DNA of 64,000 nucleotides, taken from the NCBI GenBank assembly GCA_905182795.1, contig CAJJCZ010000003.1, positions 45,133 to 109,132 of the forward strand. Direction: 5' to 3'. Each line of letters starts with the position of its first letter. The stretch's first letter is position 1. The position numbers and the translations under genes were made by a program. The notes beneath the pieces were generated by a model. The model had not been told where the DNA came from. It searched no databases and was given only the letters and a program-made list of their open reading frames with translations. This stretch comes from an uncultured bacterium (GTDB lineage: Bacteria > Fidelibacterota > Marinisomatia > Marinisomatales > Marinisomataceae). Below, piece after piece: positions 41,584 to 51,116 of the stretch.

Positions 41584-42210
41584 GTGAAACAGTTTAGACC
41601 GAGAAACAAGTTAATACGAACACTTTTAAACTCAGCGTCCGTTGTTGTTTGTTTTTTTTTGGTTAAAATGATTGTCAGGGGCAAACAAAACCTACCAAAA
41701 AAGGGCCCATATATTTTAGCCCCGAACCACATAGACGACATAGACCCCTTTCCTCTTGCGGGCACAGTCAACAAACCAATAACTTTTTTAATGGCCCAAG
41801 ATCAAGCGCCAATCAAGTGGTATAAATATTGGGCACCATGGTCTTATGGGGCGCTACTTATAGACAGAAAAAAAATACAACCCTCTACAATTAAGGCGGT
41901 TCACAAACAAATTCAAAAAAAAGAAATTATCTGTATTTTTCCAGAAGGAACCGCAATTGGGAGGGGGCTAAAAAAAGCAAAGAATGGAGCATCTTTTTTT
42001 GCCGCGCGCCACGAAATTCCAATAGTACCGGTAGCAATATCTGGCACAGAAAGAGCATTTTCCAAAATTAAAAGATTTCAAAGACCAAGCATCGCCCTTA
42101 GTTTTGGGGAGCCTATCTTTGCTAAAAAAGAAGACATGAAAAAATTAAACGAACTTACTGGAAAAACCATGGAAGCAATTAGAGTGATGCTGCCAAAACA
42201 ATACCGTTAA
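41584..42210 (+). CDS. 1-acyl-sn-glycerol-3-phosphate acyltransferase family (PlsC-like)
   Basis: APNHIDDIDPFPLAG (NHxxxxD variant), ICIFPEGTAIGRG, IPIVPVAISGTE; GTG start. Confidence 0.85.
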   Translation: MKQFRPRNKLIRTLLNSASVVVCFFLVKMIVRGKQNLPKKGPYILAPNHIDDIDPFPLAGTVNKPITFLMAQDQAPIKWYKYWAPWSYGALLIDRKKIQPSTIKAVHKQIQKKEIICIFPEGTAIGRGLKKAKNGASFFAARHEIPIVPVAISGTERAFSKIKRFQRPSIALSFGEPIFAKKEDMKKLNELTGKTMEAIRVMLPKQYR

Positions 42211-42223
42211 TAATGGGGGAAAA

Positions 42224-42577
42224 ATGATCTACAGCTTAAACATAACATCAGAACTAATTTTTGATCTACTACGCATACTACTATCCGTGTCTTTGTTTTT
42301 TGTTTGGGTTGTTAGATACGACAACATTGTTAAAGAGTTTAAACATGACTACAATCTGCCGGACTGGCTTAGAGACATAGTTGGAATTATTAAACTTTCT
42401 TGTGCGGGAATGATTTTAACAAACAATATTCAACTTCAAATTGTATCGTTGGCAGCAATAGCTTTTTTAATGTGTGCGGCGGTTGTTACCCACATTAGAA
42501 TAAAAAACCCAATACAAAAAATGATCCCAGCAATAGTGCTCCTCACTTTTTGTTTATGTATGCTGTTTTTAGTTTAG
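42224..42577 (+). CDS. Small four-TM membrane protein, DoxX-like
   Basis: Four hydrophobic segments; LRDIVGIIKLSCAGMIL and terminal helices resemble DoxX-like proteins. Confidence 0.5.
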   Translation: MIYSLNITSELIFDLLRILLSVSLFFVWVVRYDNIVKEFKHDYNLPDWLRDIVGIIKLSCAGMILTNNIQLQIVSLAAIAFLMCAAVVTHIRIKNPIQKMIPAIVLLTFCLCMLFLV

Positions 42578-43575
42578 TCGTTTACAAAAACAACTTTACC
42601 CAAAACTTTGCGCTTGGCAATATCTTCTATTGACGAAACAGCGTCTTTCATTGGAACGGTCTTAGATATAAATGGATTAATTTTTCCCTCAGCCAATAAT
42701 TTCCCAATGGTTTTAAGGTTTTTTATATGAACAGAAGGCTCTTCTTTTTGAAAGCGACCAATAAACACGCCAGATACAGCACAACCCTTTAATAGCATTA
42801 GGTTAGCGGGAAAAGAAGGAATTTTTCCTGCAGCAAACCCAACAACCAAGTAGGTTCCACCCCAACCAATAGACCTTAGCGCCGCCTCAGAAAAACAATC
42901 ACCAACAGGATCATAAATAATAGAATAACCACCATTTTTACTTTTAGACTTTAATTCTTTGGTAAGGGCGACCTGGCCCTCTTTGTCTAGTTTTTCTTCC
43001 CCATATATTACTATATCATCTGCTCCATATCCAACACAAACCTCAGCCTTTTCTTTTGTTGATACAGCAGCAACAACTCGAGCTCCATAAGCCTTCGCGA
43101 TATCTACGGCAGCCAAGCCAACGCCACCAGCTGCACCCAAAACTAACACCTCATCATCTTTTCCAATGTTTGCTCTTTGTATTAGCGCATGTAAGCTTGT
43201 TCCATAAACCATAAACACTCCAGCTGCAACATAGTGAGGAAAAGAGGGGGGAATTGGAAAGGCAAAATTTTCATTAACTACAATTTTTTCTGCGAAAGCA
43301 CCAAAGCCTTTAAAAAAAGTAACATCATCTCCAACGCCAACAGAAGACACGCCATCGCCAACAGAACTAACAACCCCAGCGCCTTCGTGCCCCGGAGAAA
43401 AAGGAAGTTCAGGTTTAAACTGATACAACCCCTGTACTATTAAGTGGTCGGGATAGTTTAGCCCAGCAGCCTTTATATCGATAACAATTTCACCGGGCCC
43501 CGCCATAGGATCTGGAACCTCTTCCCAGGAAAGTTGTGATACCGGCGCAAACTCTTTACATAATATTGCTTTCAT
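42574..43575 (-). CDS. NADPH:quinone oxidoreductase / zinc-independent MDR family protein
   Basis: GLNYPDHLIVQGLYQFKPELPFSPGHEGAGVVSSVG, VLVLGAAGGVGLAAVDIAKAYGARVVA. Confidence 0.9.
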   Translation of the reverse strand: MKAILCKEFAPVSQLSWEEVPDPMAGPGEIVIDIKAAGLNYPDHLIVQGLYQFKPELPFSPGHEGAGVVSSVGDGVSSVGVGDDVTFFKGFGAFAEKIVVNENFAFPIPPSFPHYVAAGVFMVYGTSLHALIQRANIGKDDEVLVLGAAGGVGLAAVDIAKAYGARVVAAVSTKEKAEVCVGYGADDIVIYGEEKLDKEGQVALTKELKSKSKNGGYSIIYDPVGDCFSEAALRSIGWGGTYLVVGFAAGKIPSFPANLMLLKGCAVSGVFIGRFQKEEPSVHIKNLKTIGKLLAEGKINPFISKTVPMKDAVSSIEDIAKRKVLGKVVFVND

Positions 43576-43587
43576 TTTTTTCTCCTT

Positions 43588-45066
43588 TTAATGTTTAAAT
43601 ACGCGAAACGAAGTAAAAACCATAGATATTTCATGTTCATTGCAGGCCGCAACAACCTCACCATCCTTAATTGATCCGCCAGGCTGAACAATACAAGAAA
43701 TTCCATATTTAGACATAAGGTCTATTGAGTCTCTAAAAGGAAAAAAGGCATCAGAAGCAACTACGGCGCCCCCTGGAAGTGCGTTTTTTGTAAGTGCATA
43801 CTTTACAGCCTCAACCCTACTAGTTTGTCCACCAGAAATACTAATGATTTTATTGTTGTGGGCCACTACAATAGCATTTGATTTTGCATGCTTAACGGCT
43901 TTCCACGCCAACTCCAAAGACTCCAGCTGTTTGGCGGTTGGTTTTTTATTTGTTGGATTTTTTAATTTTGAGACCAGCAGTTTTGAAGAGTCGGTGTCTT
44001 GACCAATTTCTCCACCCGAAATACTTCTTACAAAGGCCGGACTTGAAACAAACTTTTTTAATTGTAATATGCGTAAATTTTTCTTTTTTGAGAACAGCTC
44101 AAGCGCAGCCACATCAAAGCTTGGAGCAATGATAATTTCAAAAAACACCTTATTAATTTCTTTTGCGGTGATAAGATCACACTTTTTATTCATAGCAACT
44201 ATGCCGCCAAAAGCAGAAAGAGGGTCAACAGACAACGCGTTTGAAAAAGCCTGTTTTATTGTTTTTCCAGAACCAATACCGCAAGGAGAGTTGTGTTTCA
44301 CAATAACACACGAACTATCTTTAAACTCGCCCAAACACAATAAGGCCGCCTCACCATCTAAAAAATTATTATATGACAACTTTTTACCCTGAAGCTGTGT
44401 TGCTTGTGGCAAACCAATAGAGTGGTTGTCTTTTTTTACAACAAAAGCCCCCTGGTGTGGATTCTCCCCATATCTTAAAAATGTTTTTTTTGTTTCTAGG
44501 GTTTCAAAAATAGCCCCATCATATTCTGCGCAATACCCAAACGCCTTAGTTGCAAGGCTCAGCCTAGCCCCAGAATCTAACCCCCCACACTTAATTTTTG
44601 ATTGTACCCCCTGATAGTCTTTGGGGTTTATTACAACAGTTACCCACTTGTTATTTTTTGCGGCGGCACGAATCATTGTTGGCCCACCAATATCAATATT
44701 TTCTATTTTTTCAGACAGGGTTGATTTGGGATCTCTTGCAACAGCCTGAAAAGGGTATAGGTTGCAAACAACCATATCAATCCACACAACCTTGTTTTGT
44801 TGTGCCTCTTTTTCGTCCTTGTCTCTTTGTCCTAAAATGCCCCCCAAAATGTTGGGGTGTATTGACTTTACCCTGCCCCCAAAAATTTCAGGAAACCCCG
44901 TTAAAGAAGAAACAGAAGAAACTTTAATTCCAGCCTCTTTGAGAATTTTTTCTGTACCACCAGTGGCGATAAGTTTGATTTTTTGGCTCTCTAAAAATCT
45001 CGCAAAAGGAACCAAACCTTTTTTGTCAGACACAGACAATAAAGCCGTTTTTGGACTAACTTTCAT
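43588..45066 (-). CDS. purH: Bifunctional AICAR transformylase/IMP cyclohydrolase
   Basis: LLSVSDKKGLVPFARFL, GGRVKSIHPNILGGIL, LRYGENPHQGA, VKHNSPCGIGSG. Confidence 0.96.
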   Translation of the reverse strand: MKVSPKTALLSVSDKKGLVPFARFLESQKIKLIATGGTEKILKEAGIKVSSVSSLTGFPEIFGGRVKSIHPNILGGILGQRDKDEKEAQQNKVVWIDMVVCNLYPFQAVARDPKSTLSEKIENIDIGGPTMIRAAAKNNKWVTVVINPKDYQGVQSKIKCGGLDSGARLSLATKAFGYCAEYDGAIFETLETKKTFLRYGENPHQGAFVVKKDNHSIGLPQATQLQGKKLSYNNFLDGEAALLCLGEFKDSSCVIVKHNSPCGIGSGKTIKQAFSNALSVDPLSAFGGIVAMNKKCDLITAKEINKVFFEIIIAPSFDVAALELFSKKKNLRILQLKKFVSSPAFVRSISGGEIGQDTDSSKLLVSKLKNPTNKKPTAKQLESLELAWKAVKHAKSNAIVVAHNNKIISISGGQTSRVEAVKYALTKNALPGGAVVASDAFFPFRDSIDLMSKYGISCIVQPGGSIKDGEVVAACNEHEISMVFTSFRVFKH

Positions 45067-45643
45067 TTTTTAATATACCCCGCATTTTGTTAATTGCCTC
45101 GATAAATGCCACACCCTCAAGAGACTGAACCCTCTCTTTTAAACTGTCTACAGTGTCTGTTTTTAATACGACACATTTTTTTTGCACAACAATTGGACCC
45201 CGATCAACTTCTGAGGTAACGAGATGTATGGTACAGCCAGTCTCTTTGTCTTTTGCTTGTAAAACGTCGCGATGAACGTCGTTGTTTATTCCTCCAGCAT
45301 ACTTTGGAAGCAAAGATGGATGAACGTTAATAATTTGACCCTCCCAAGACCTAACAAACTCTTTCGACAATATTCTCATAAACCCTATTAGCAAAACTAA
45401 ATCCACTTTTTTTTCAGATAGTTTTTTATCAACCTCGCGATCAAAGACAAGCCTTTCTTTTCCTTTGTGGTCTATAAAGGCAGACGGGATTTTATATTTT
45501 TCTGCTTTTTCTAAAATAAGAGAACCTTTGTTGTTGCTTATTATTACCTCAACAGAGGCACGCAGCTTTCCACTGTTAATAGCTTCAACAATAGGAACAA
45601 GATCGCTGCCCCTTGTAGAGCCCAAAACCCCCAAGCGAATCAA
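45056..45643 (-). CDS. purN: Phosphoribosylglycinamide formyltransferase
   Basis: GVLGSTRGSDLVPIVEAI, GFMRILS, INVHPSLLPKYAGG, TGCTIHLVTSEVDRGPIVVQ. Confidence 0.93.
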   Translation of the reverse strand: MIRLGVLGSTRGSDLVPIVEAINSGKLRASVEVIISNNKGSLILEKAEKYKIPSAFIDHKGKERLVFDREVDKKLSEKKVDLVLLIGFMRILSKEFVRSWEGQIINVHPSLLPKYAGGINNDVHRDVLQAKDKETGCTIHLVTSEVDRGPIVVQKKCVVLKTDTVDSLKERVQSLEGVAFIEAINKMRGILKNES

Positions 45644-46947
45644 CTTAAAACATCCTTCATGTGTTTAACTCGCCGAGAAATTAGCGCGGATGTGCCAATA
45701 TCTTTTCTATGAAAAAGTTTTCCACCAATACTACCAACCCCCTTTTCAGCAACCCGCTCCGCTACAACAATGTCGCGATCAATGCCAATAAATGCAGCTG
45801 TTCGTGATCCAGTTGCGGTTAGTACGCCATTTTTTTCCTGAACAGCGGCCAGATATAACCCATCAAGACTTGTATTACACACAACCTCAAAATCCCTACT
45901 CGGTTTGTTCGGATATCCCTCGGGCACCGCATATTTACAAACAGTTGCTTTGCGCGAAAAAACAATTTTTAAATCTTTAAGCGAACCAGAAACAATTGCT
46001 TTACAAATGTCCATAAAGTCGGTTTCTAAAATACTTAAAACGTTCACGGCTTCGGGGTCGCCAAACCTTGCATTGTATTCAATAACCTTAACCCCAGAAC
46101 TTGTTAACATAAACCCGCCATATAAAACACCGCGAAATTTTTCACCGGTTTGTTTGTAAAGCTCTAGAGCAACCCGCTCATTGGTTTTTTGAGCTGCGGC
46201 TATATCTTCTTTAGATAAAAAGGGAAGTGAGTGATTGGCAAAAGAGTATGTGCCCATTCCACCAGTATTTGGCCCCACATCCCCATCAAAAACCCTTTTA
46301 TGGTCTTGAACCGCCGGCATATGGGCGCAATAAGTTCCATCACAAAAACTCATTAAAGAAAACTCTTCACCTAAAAATTTTTCTTCTATTAAAAAGGTTC
46401 CCCCGCTATCTACTATAGATTTTGCATAAGAAAGAGACTCGTGAATAGAATTTAAATGTTCGCCAGAAACCTTAACTCCCTTCCCCCCCATTAAACCGTC
46501 ACACTTAATTACATACTGTTCGCCTAGATTTTTTAGAAAGCTTTTTACTCCAACCAAAGAAGAAAACTCCATTCTTTCTGGATTTTTTTCTGGATCACAG
46601 AGATCCAAAATATTTCTTGCAAAAGCCTTGCTAGTTTCTATTTTTGCTACACTTTTTCTTGGGCCAACACACAAAATACCGCCCTCTTCTAGCGCATCAA
46701 CAAGTCCGATTTCCAAGGGGTTTTCTGGGCCAACAATTGCAATATCAATTGATAGTTTTTTTGCAAGAGAGACGACCTCATCAACATCCCTTAAGGACCG
46801 CTCAAAATAAGAGACTGTTAGGGGCTTTATTTGTGGGTTGGTGCTTGGAGCAATACAAAACAAAGACAGTGGCCCGCGACTTTTTTTAATTTTTTTAGCA
46901 ATGGCAACTTCTCTTGCTCCCGAGCCCACTAAAAGCACGTTGTTCAT
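45640..46947 (-). CDS. purD: Phosphoribosylamine-glycine ligase
   Basis: NVLLVGSGAREVAIAKKI, GPENPLEIGLVDAL, DGLMGGKGV, NARFGDPEAV. Confidence 0.95.
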   Translation of the reverse strand: MNNVLLVGSGAREVAIAKKIKKSRGPLSLFCIAPSTNPQIKPLTVSYFERSLRDVDEVVSLAKKLSIDIAIVGPENPLEIGLVDALEEGGILCVGPRKSVAKIETSKAFARNILDLCDPEKNPERMEFSSLVGVKSFLKNLGEQYVIKCDGLMGGKGVKVSGEHLNSIHESLSYAKSIVDSGGTFLIEEKFLGEEFSLMSFCDGTYCAHMPAVQDHKRVFDGDVGPNTGGMGTYSFANHSLPFLSKEDIAAAQKTNERVALELYKQTGEKFRGVLYGGFMLTSSGVKVIEYNARFGDPEAVNVLSILETDFMDICKAIVSGSLKDLKIVFSRKATVCKYAVPEGYPNKPSRDFEVVCNTSLDGLYLAAVQEKNGVLTATGSRTAAFIGIDRDIVVAERVAEKGVGSIGGKLFHRKDIGTSALISRRVKHMKDVLS

Positions 46948-48401
46948 TCTTTTTTAGAGGAGTCCAACCTATTTTTTTCAAGCTGCCTTAAAAATTCTTT
47001 TGTTACGTTTCCCGCACAATAGTTCCCGGTAAAAACAGAATCTTCAAAATTTTTAATTTTAGGATTACCTATTTGGGCAGCACGCTTTAAAGCTTCTAGT
47101 TCTTGATAGATTAGGGTATCAGCGCCGATAAACTTTTCTATTTCTCCAACAGTTCTGCCGCTAGCTACCAGATCGGCTGTTGCGGGCATGTCAATACCAT
47201 ATACATTTTGATATCTAATTGGGGGAGACGCAGAAGCAAAAAACACTTTCTTTGCACCGTTTTTTCTAACCATTTCAATAATTTTTTTAGACGTATTTCC
47301 CCTTACAATAGAGTCGTCTACAAGTAAGACATTTTTATTTTTAAACTCTATTTCAATAGGACTTAACTTGTGGGCAACAGACCTCTTTCTAATACCTTGG
47401 CCCGGCATTATAAAGGTTCTGCCTATATATCTGTTTTTAATAAACCCCTCACGATATTTTGCGCCAAGCTTATATGCAACCTGCATAGCCGAGGTTCTAC
47501 TTGTGTCTGGTATGGGGATAACAACGTCTATGTCAAGGTGGCTGTATTCTTTTAATATCTTTTCACCCAAAAAGTCGCCCATTCTTAGGCGGGCCTTATG
47601 AACTGAAATAGAGTCAATTGTAGAGTCTGGGCGAGAAAAATAAACAAACTCAAAAAGACAAGGAGTGTGATCTTCTTTTTTAGAACATTGTTTTTTTGAG
47701 AGCTCCCCAACCTCTGAAATAATAATTGCCTCTCCGGGGTTCACGTCTCGGACAAAAGAATAGCCCAAAGCACTAAGGGCTGAGCTTTCTGACGCAACCA
47801 TATAAGAATCTTTATTTTTCCCCAAAACTAGGGGACGAATTCCGTTTGGATCTCTAAAAGCCACAATACCAACCCCAGCAACAAGCATTATTACTGCATA
47901 TCCACCATCACACTGTTGGTATACGTTTTTTAGGGCAGCAAATACATGAGTATTTTTTAAAACCCTAAAATTTGTTTTATAAAGTTCATATGCAAAAAGA
48001 TTTAACAAAACCTCAGAGTCTGACCGCGTATTAAACTGACAAAAGTGTGTTTTTAAAAGAGAACCCCTTATTTCTTCGCTGTTAGTTAGAGTTCCGTTGT
48101 GTGCGAGTGAAATATTAACTGGGTTTGCCGAATAAAAAGGCTGGGCTTCATCTACGCTTGAACATCCCGCCGTAGGATATCTTACATGACCCACACCAAT
48201 ATTACCCTCCAAATTTAAAGACTCAGGGGTTTTAAAAACCTCCGTTACCACACCAAGTTCTTTATGTAGAGACATTTTTGATTTATCCCAAGTAGCAATA
48301 CCGGCAGCATCTTGCCCCCTGTGTTGTACCTGTATTAGGGCGTCGCATATCTCTCCAGATACGTTTTTATTTTTATGATATATTCCAACTATTCCGCACA
48401 T
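46944..48401 (-). CDS. purF: Amidophosphoribosyltransferase
   Basis: MCGIVGIYHK N-terminal Cys nucleophile, RGQDAAGIAT, HNGTLTN, VLLVDDSIVRGNTSKKIIEM. Confidence 0.96.
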   Translation of the reverse strand: MCGIVGIYHKNKNVSGEICDALIQVQHRGQDAAGIATWDKSKMSLHKELGVVTEVFKTPESLNLEGNIGVGHVRYPTAGCSSVDEAQPFYSANPVNISLAHNGTLTNSEEIRGSLLKTHFCQFNTRSDSEVLLNLFAYELYKTNFRVLKNTHVFAALKNVYQQCDGGYAVIMLVAGVGIVAFRDPNGIRPLVLGKNKDSYMVASESSALSALGYSFVRDVNPGEAIIISEVGELSKKQCSKKEDHTPCLFEFVYFSRPDSTIDSISVHKARLRMGDFLGEKILKEYSHLDIDVVIPIPDTSRTSAMQVAYKLGAKYREGFIKNRYIGRTFIMPGQGIRKRSVAHKLSPIEIEFKNKNVLLVDDSIVRGNTSKKIIEMVRKNGAKKVFFASASPPIRYQNVYGIDMPATADLVASGRTVGEIEKFIGADTLIYQELEALKRAAQIGNPKIKNFEDSVFTGNYCAGNVTKEFLRQLEKNRLDSSKKE

Positions 48402-48403
48402 AA

Positions 48404-49753
48404 TTAATACTTTTTTAAAATCCTTTTTATTTCACCAAGATACGTTGCTGGCGTAAGGGCCAAAAGTACAGCCTTGTCTTGTTTTGAAATGCTTAGCTTG
48501 TTCACTAGCGCCAAATATGTTTCCCGACTTAGGGGAGTACCTCTGGTTAATTTTTTAATTTTATTATAGGCATCTTTATCTCCAGCCTTTCGCAAAATTG
48601 TTTGTATAGCTTCAGCTAAAATACTCCACTGGTCTTCCAGCTCTTTTGAAAGCTGTGTTTTGTTGGGATGAACTCTACCAAGACCACTAACAATATTTTT
48701 ATAAGCCAAAAGAGAGTGCCCAAAAGCAACCCCAACATTTCTAAAGAGGGTGCTCCCACTCAAATCTCTTTGCATTCTAGATCGAGAAAGTCTTGATGCC
48801 AAAAATACAAAACTAGCATTAGAAAGCTCCAGGTTTCCCTCCGCATTTTCAAAAGATATTGGATTAATTTTATGAGGCATGGTGCTTGACCCAACCTCCC
48901 CCAACTTGTTTGTTTGTGTAAAAATGTTTCTACTAATATACAGCCAAACATCAACGCTCATGTCAGTCAGAATGTTGTTAGTTCTTACAAACGCATGTAG
49001 TAATTCTGCAATTGAGTCGCTTGGCTCAACCTGTGTTGTAATTGGGTTGTTTTTTAGCCCCAAACTTTTAATAAACTTAGCCGAAAAAGCAGACCAAGAC
49101 TCTTTTGGAAAAGCAACGTTGTGAGCAGCAAAGGTACCGGTTGCTCCAGAAAACTTAGCCAACAACACATGATTTTTTATATATAAAACCTGTCTTTCTA
49201 GTCTGCTGTGAAAAACTGCCATCTCCTTTCCAAGAGTGGTGGTTGTTGCGGGTTGTCCGTGTGTTAAAGACAGCATAGGAGTGTTTTTTGTATTTTTTAT
49301 TAACAGCTCCAACGAGGAGGATACCTCCCCCAAAGCTTTTAATAGGGGCCCATCAATGCCGCGCTGAAACATTAGAGAATAAGAGGTGTTATTAATGTCT
49401 TCTGACGTAAGCCCAAAATGAACAAAGGGCACTAGATGTAAATAGCCATTTTTTTCTAGTTTTTGAGACAAATATCCGACGACAGCGTTGACGTCGTGGT
49501 TAGTTTTTGCTTCAATTCTTTTGACCATATTATACTCTTTTTGGTCAAATTTTGTATAAAAACTATGAAGCATTTTTTCATCACTCTTTTTTAGAGACAA
49601 GTCTTTTTTAAGTGCGCGGTGCCGAGAAAGGGCAATCAGATACTTTACCTCAATCTCAAGTCGCGACCTCATTAGGGCCTGTTCCGAAAAAAACTCGTTT
49701 AGTTCAACAACATTTTTTTTATACCTACCGTCTAAAGGAGAAATCGCGCTCAT
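48404..49753 (-). CDS. purB: Adenylosuccinate lyase
   Basis: SAISPLDGRY, FGLTSEDINNTSYSLM, GSSTMPHKINPISFENAEGNLELSNA. Confidence 0.95.
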   Translation of the reverse strand: MSAISPLDGRYKKNVVELNEFFSEQALMRSRLEIEVKYLIALSRHRALKKDLSLKKSDEKMLHSFYTKFDQKEYNMVKRIEAKTNHDVNAVVGYLSQKLEKNGYLHLVPFVHFGLTSEDINNTSYSLMFQRGIDGPLLKALGEVSSSLELLIKNTKNTPMLSLTHGQPATTTTLGKEMAVFHSRLERQVLYIKNHVLLAKFSGATGTFAAHNVAFPKESWSAFSAKFIKSLGLKNNPITTQVEPSDSIAELLHAFVRTNNILTDMSVDVWLYISRNIFTQTNKLGEVGSSTMPHKINPISFENAEGNLELSNASFVFLASRLSRSRMQRDLSGSTLFRNVGVAFGHSLLAYKNIVSGLGRVHPNKTQLSKELEDQWSILAEAIQTILRKAGDKDAYNKIKKLTRGTPLSRETYLALVNKLSISKQDKAVLLALTPATYLGEIKRILKKY

Positions 49754-50145
49754 ATTTTCCCCAAATTTAACATTCTATGTACCGCTAAAGCACAATTCCC
49801 AGGATCAAGTACGGTTAATACGGGGGTCATGCTCGGCATTTGTAGAGTAGAGTGAATATTAATACTCATATCCACCTTATCTTGAAATGGGGGGCAACCA
49901 ATGGTTGGCTTCATTGTGTTTGCTGCCACAAACCCCGAAAGAGCATTGGATCTGCCGGCGATGGTTACAAAAACAACATGTTCTTCTGGCCCATAAGACC
50001 TTATAATTTCTAAAACTTTTTCTGGGTTTTTGTGTGCAGAGGCAGCAAAGGTTTCGTGGCTAACACTTAAAGTGTCAAGCGTAGAAGTGATTTTATCTGC
50101 GTGTCCCTGATCAGAGGTTGAACCCATAATCAATACGGCTTTCAT
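49750..50145 (-). CDS. purE: AIR carboxylase, class II-type PurE
   Basis: MGSTSDQGHADKI, AASAHKNPEKVLEII, TIAGRSNALSGFVAANTMKPTIGCPP, class II (AIR carboxylase) signature. Confidence 0.88.
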   Translation of the reverse strand: MKAVLIMGSTSDQGHADKITSTLDTLSVSHETFAASAHKNPEKVLEIIRSYGPEEHVVFVTIAGRSNALSGFVAANTMKPTIGCPPFQDKVDMSINIHSTLQMPSMTPVLTVLDPGNCALAVHRMLNLGKI

Positions 50146-51116
50146 AGTAGCTCCTTGGTGTTGTTAAAGATTCTTTCATCAATATTCGTTAGGTCTGGAA
50201 ACTGAAATTTTTCACCCGTTATAAGCTCATATAACAAAATATATCTCGCAGATAATTCTATAATTAGCTCATCTGGGGCTTCCGGCAACACCTTGTCATT
50301 ATATGGGTCGCAGTTTTTTATAAACCAAAGCCTAAGAAATTCTTTATCAATGTTTTGCGGCTCTTCATTTTGAGCAAAACGATCCGCATAGGTTTCTTCG
50401 ATCCAATATCGACTAGAGTCGGGCGTGTGTATTTCATCAACAAATTTAATATTCCCATGCACATCTTTCCCCAGCTCATATTTGGTATCTACGAGGATTA
50501 ATCCATTTTTTGCTGCGACGCGTTGCCCATAATTAAAAAGATCCAAACTCATTTGTGCCGCCCTATCAAAGTCTTTTTCTGTCATGAGCCCCAAACTAAG
50601 AATTTCATCTTTTGAAACAGGCCTATCGTGAACCTTGTCTTTTGTGGTTGGAGTCAACATTGGCTCCCCAAGTTTTTGATTTTTTTTCAACCCAGAGGGG
50701 ATAGGGTTACCACAATATTCTTTGGCACCGTTCTTATACACCGTCCAAAGAGAGGTTTCGGTTGATCCGGTAATATACCCCCTTACAACAAACTCTACCT
50801 GGAACACATCACACTTTTCTACAAGCGAAATATTGGGATCCGGAGTGCTGATTAAATGATTTGGAAACTGGTCTTTTGTTTTTTCAAACCACCACGCACT
50901 GACCAAGTTTAATACAGTGCCCTTATAGGGAATTCTTGCCAAGTCTCTGTCAAACGCGCTTTGCCTGTCAGTGGAGACCATGAGGACTTTGTCGTCTAAG
51001 AAATAGGCATCACGCACCTTACCCACCTGTTTATTTTGTACGTGAATGTTGGTATCCTGAATTGTGTTATTCAGGTTCTCGCTAATTACCTGATAATATT
51101 TTTTGTCAATATTCAT
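50142..51116 (-). CDS. purC: Phosphoribosylaminoimidazole-succinocarboxamide synthase
   Basis: GKVRDAYFLDDKVLMVSTDRQSAFD, FVVRGYITGS, LVDTKYELG, HTPDSSRYW. Confidence 0.95.
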   Translation of the reverse strand: MNIDKKYYQVISENLNNTIQDTNIHVQNKQVGKVRDAYFLDDKVLMVSTDRQSAFDRDLARIPYKGTVLNLVSAWWFEKTKDQFPNHLISTPDPNISLVEKCDVFQVEFVVRGYITGSTETSLWTVYKNGAKEYCGNPIPSGLKKNQKLGEPMLTPTTKDKVHDRPVSKDEILSLGLMTEKDFDRAAQMSLDLFNYGQRVAAKNGLILVDTKYELGKDVHGNIKFVDEIHTPDSSRYWIEETYADRFAQNEEPQNIDKEFLRLWFIKNCDPYNDKVLPEAPDELIIELSARYILLYELITGEKFQFPDLTNIDERIFNNTKELL

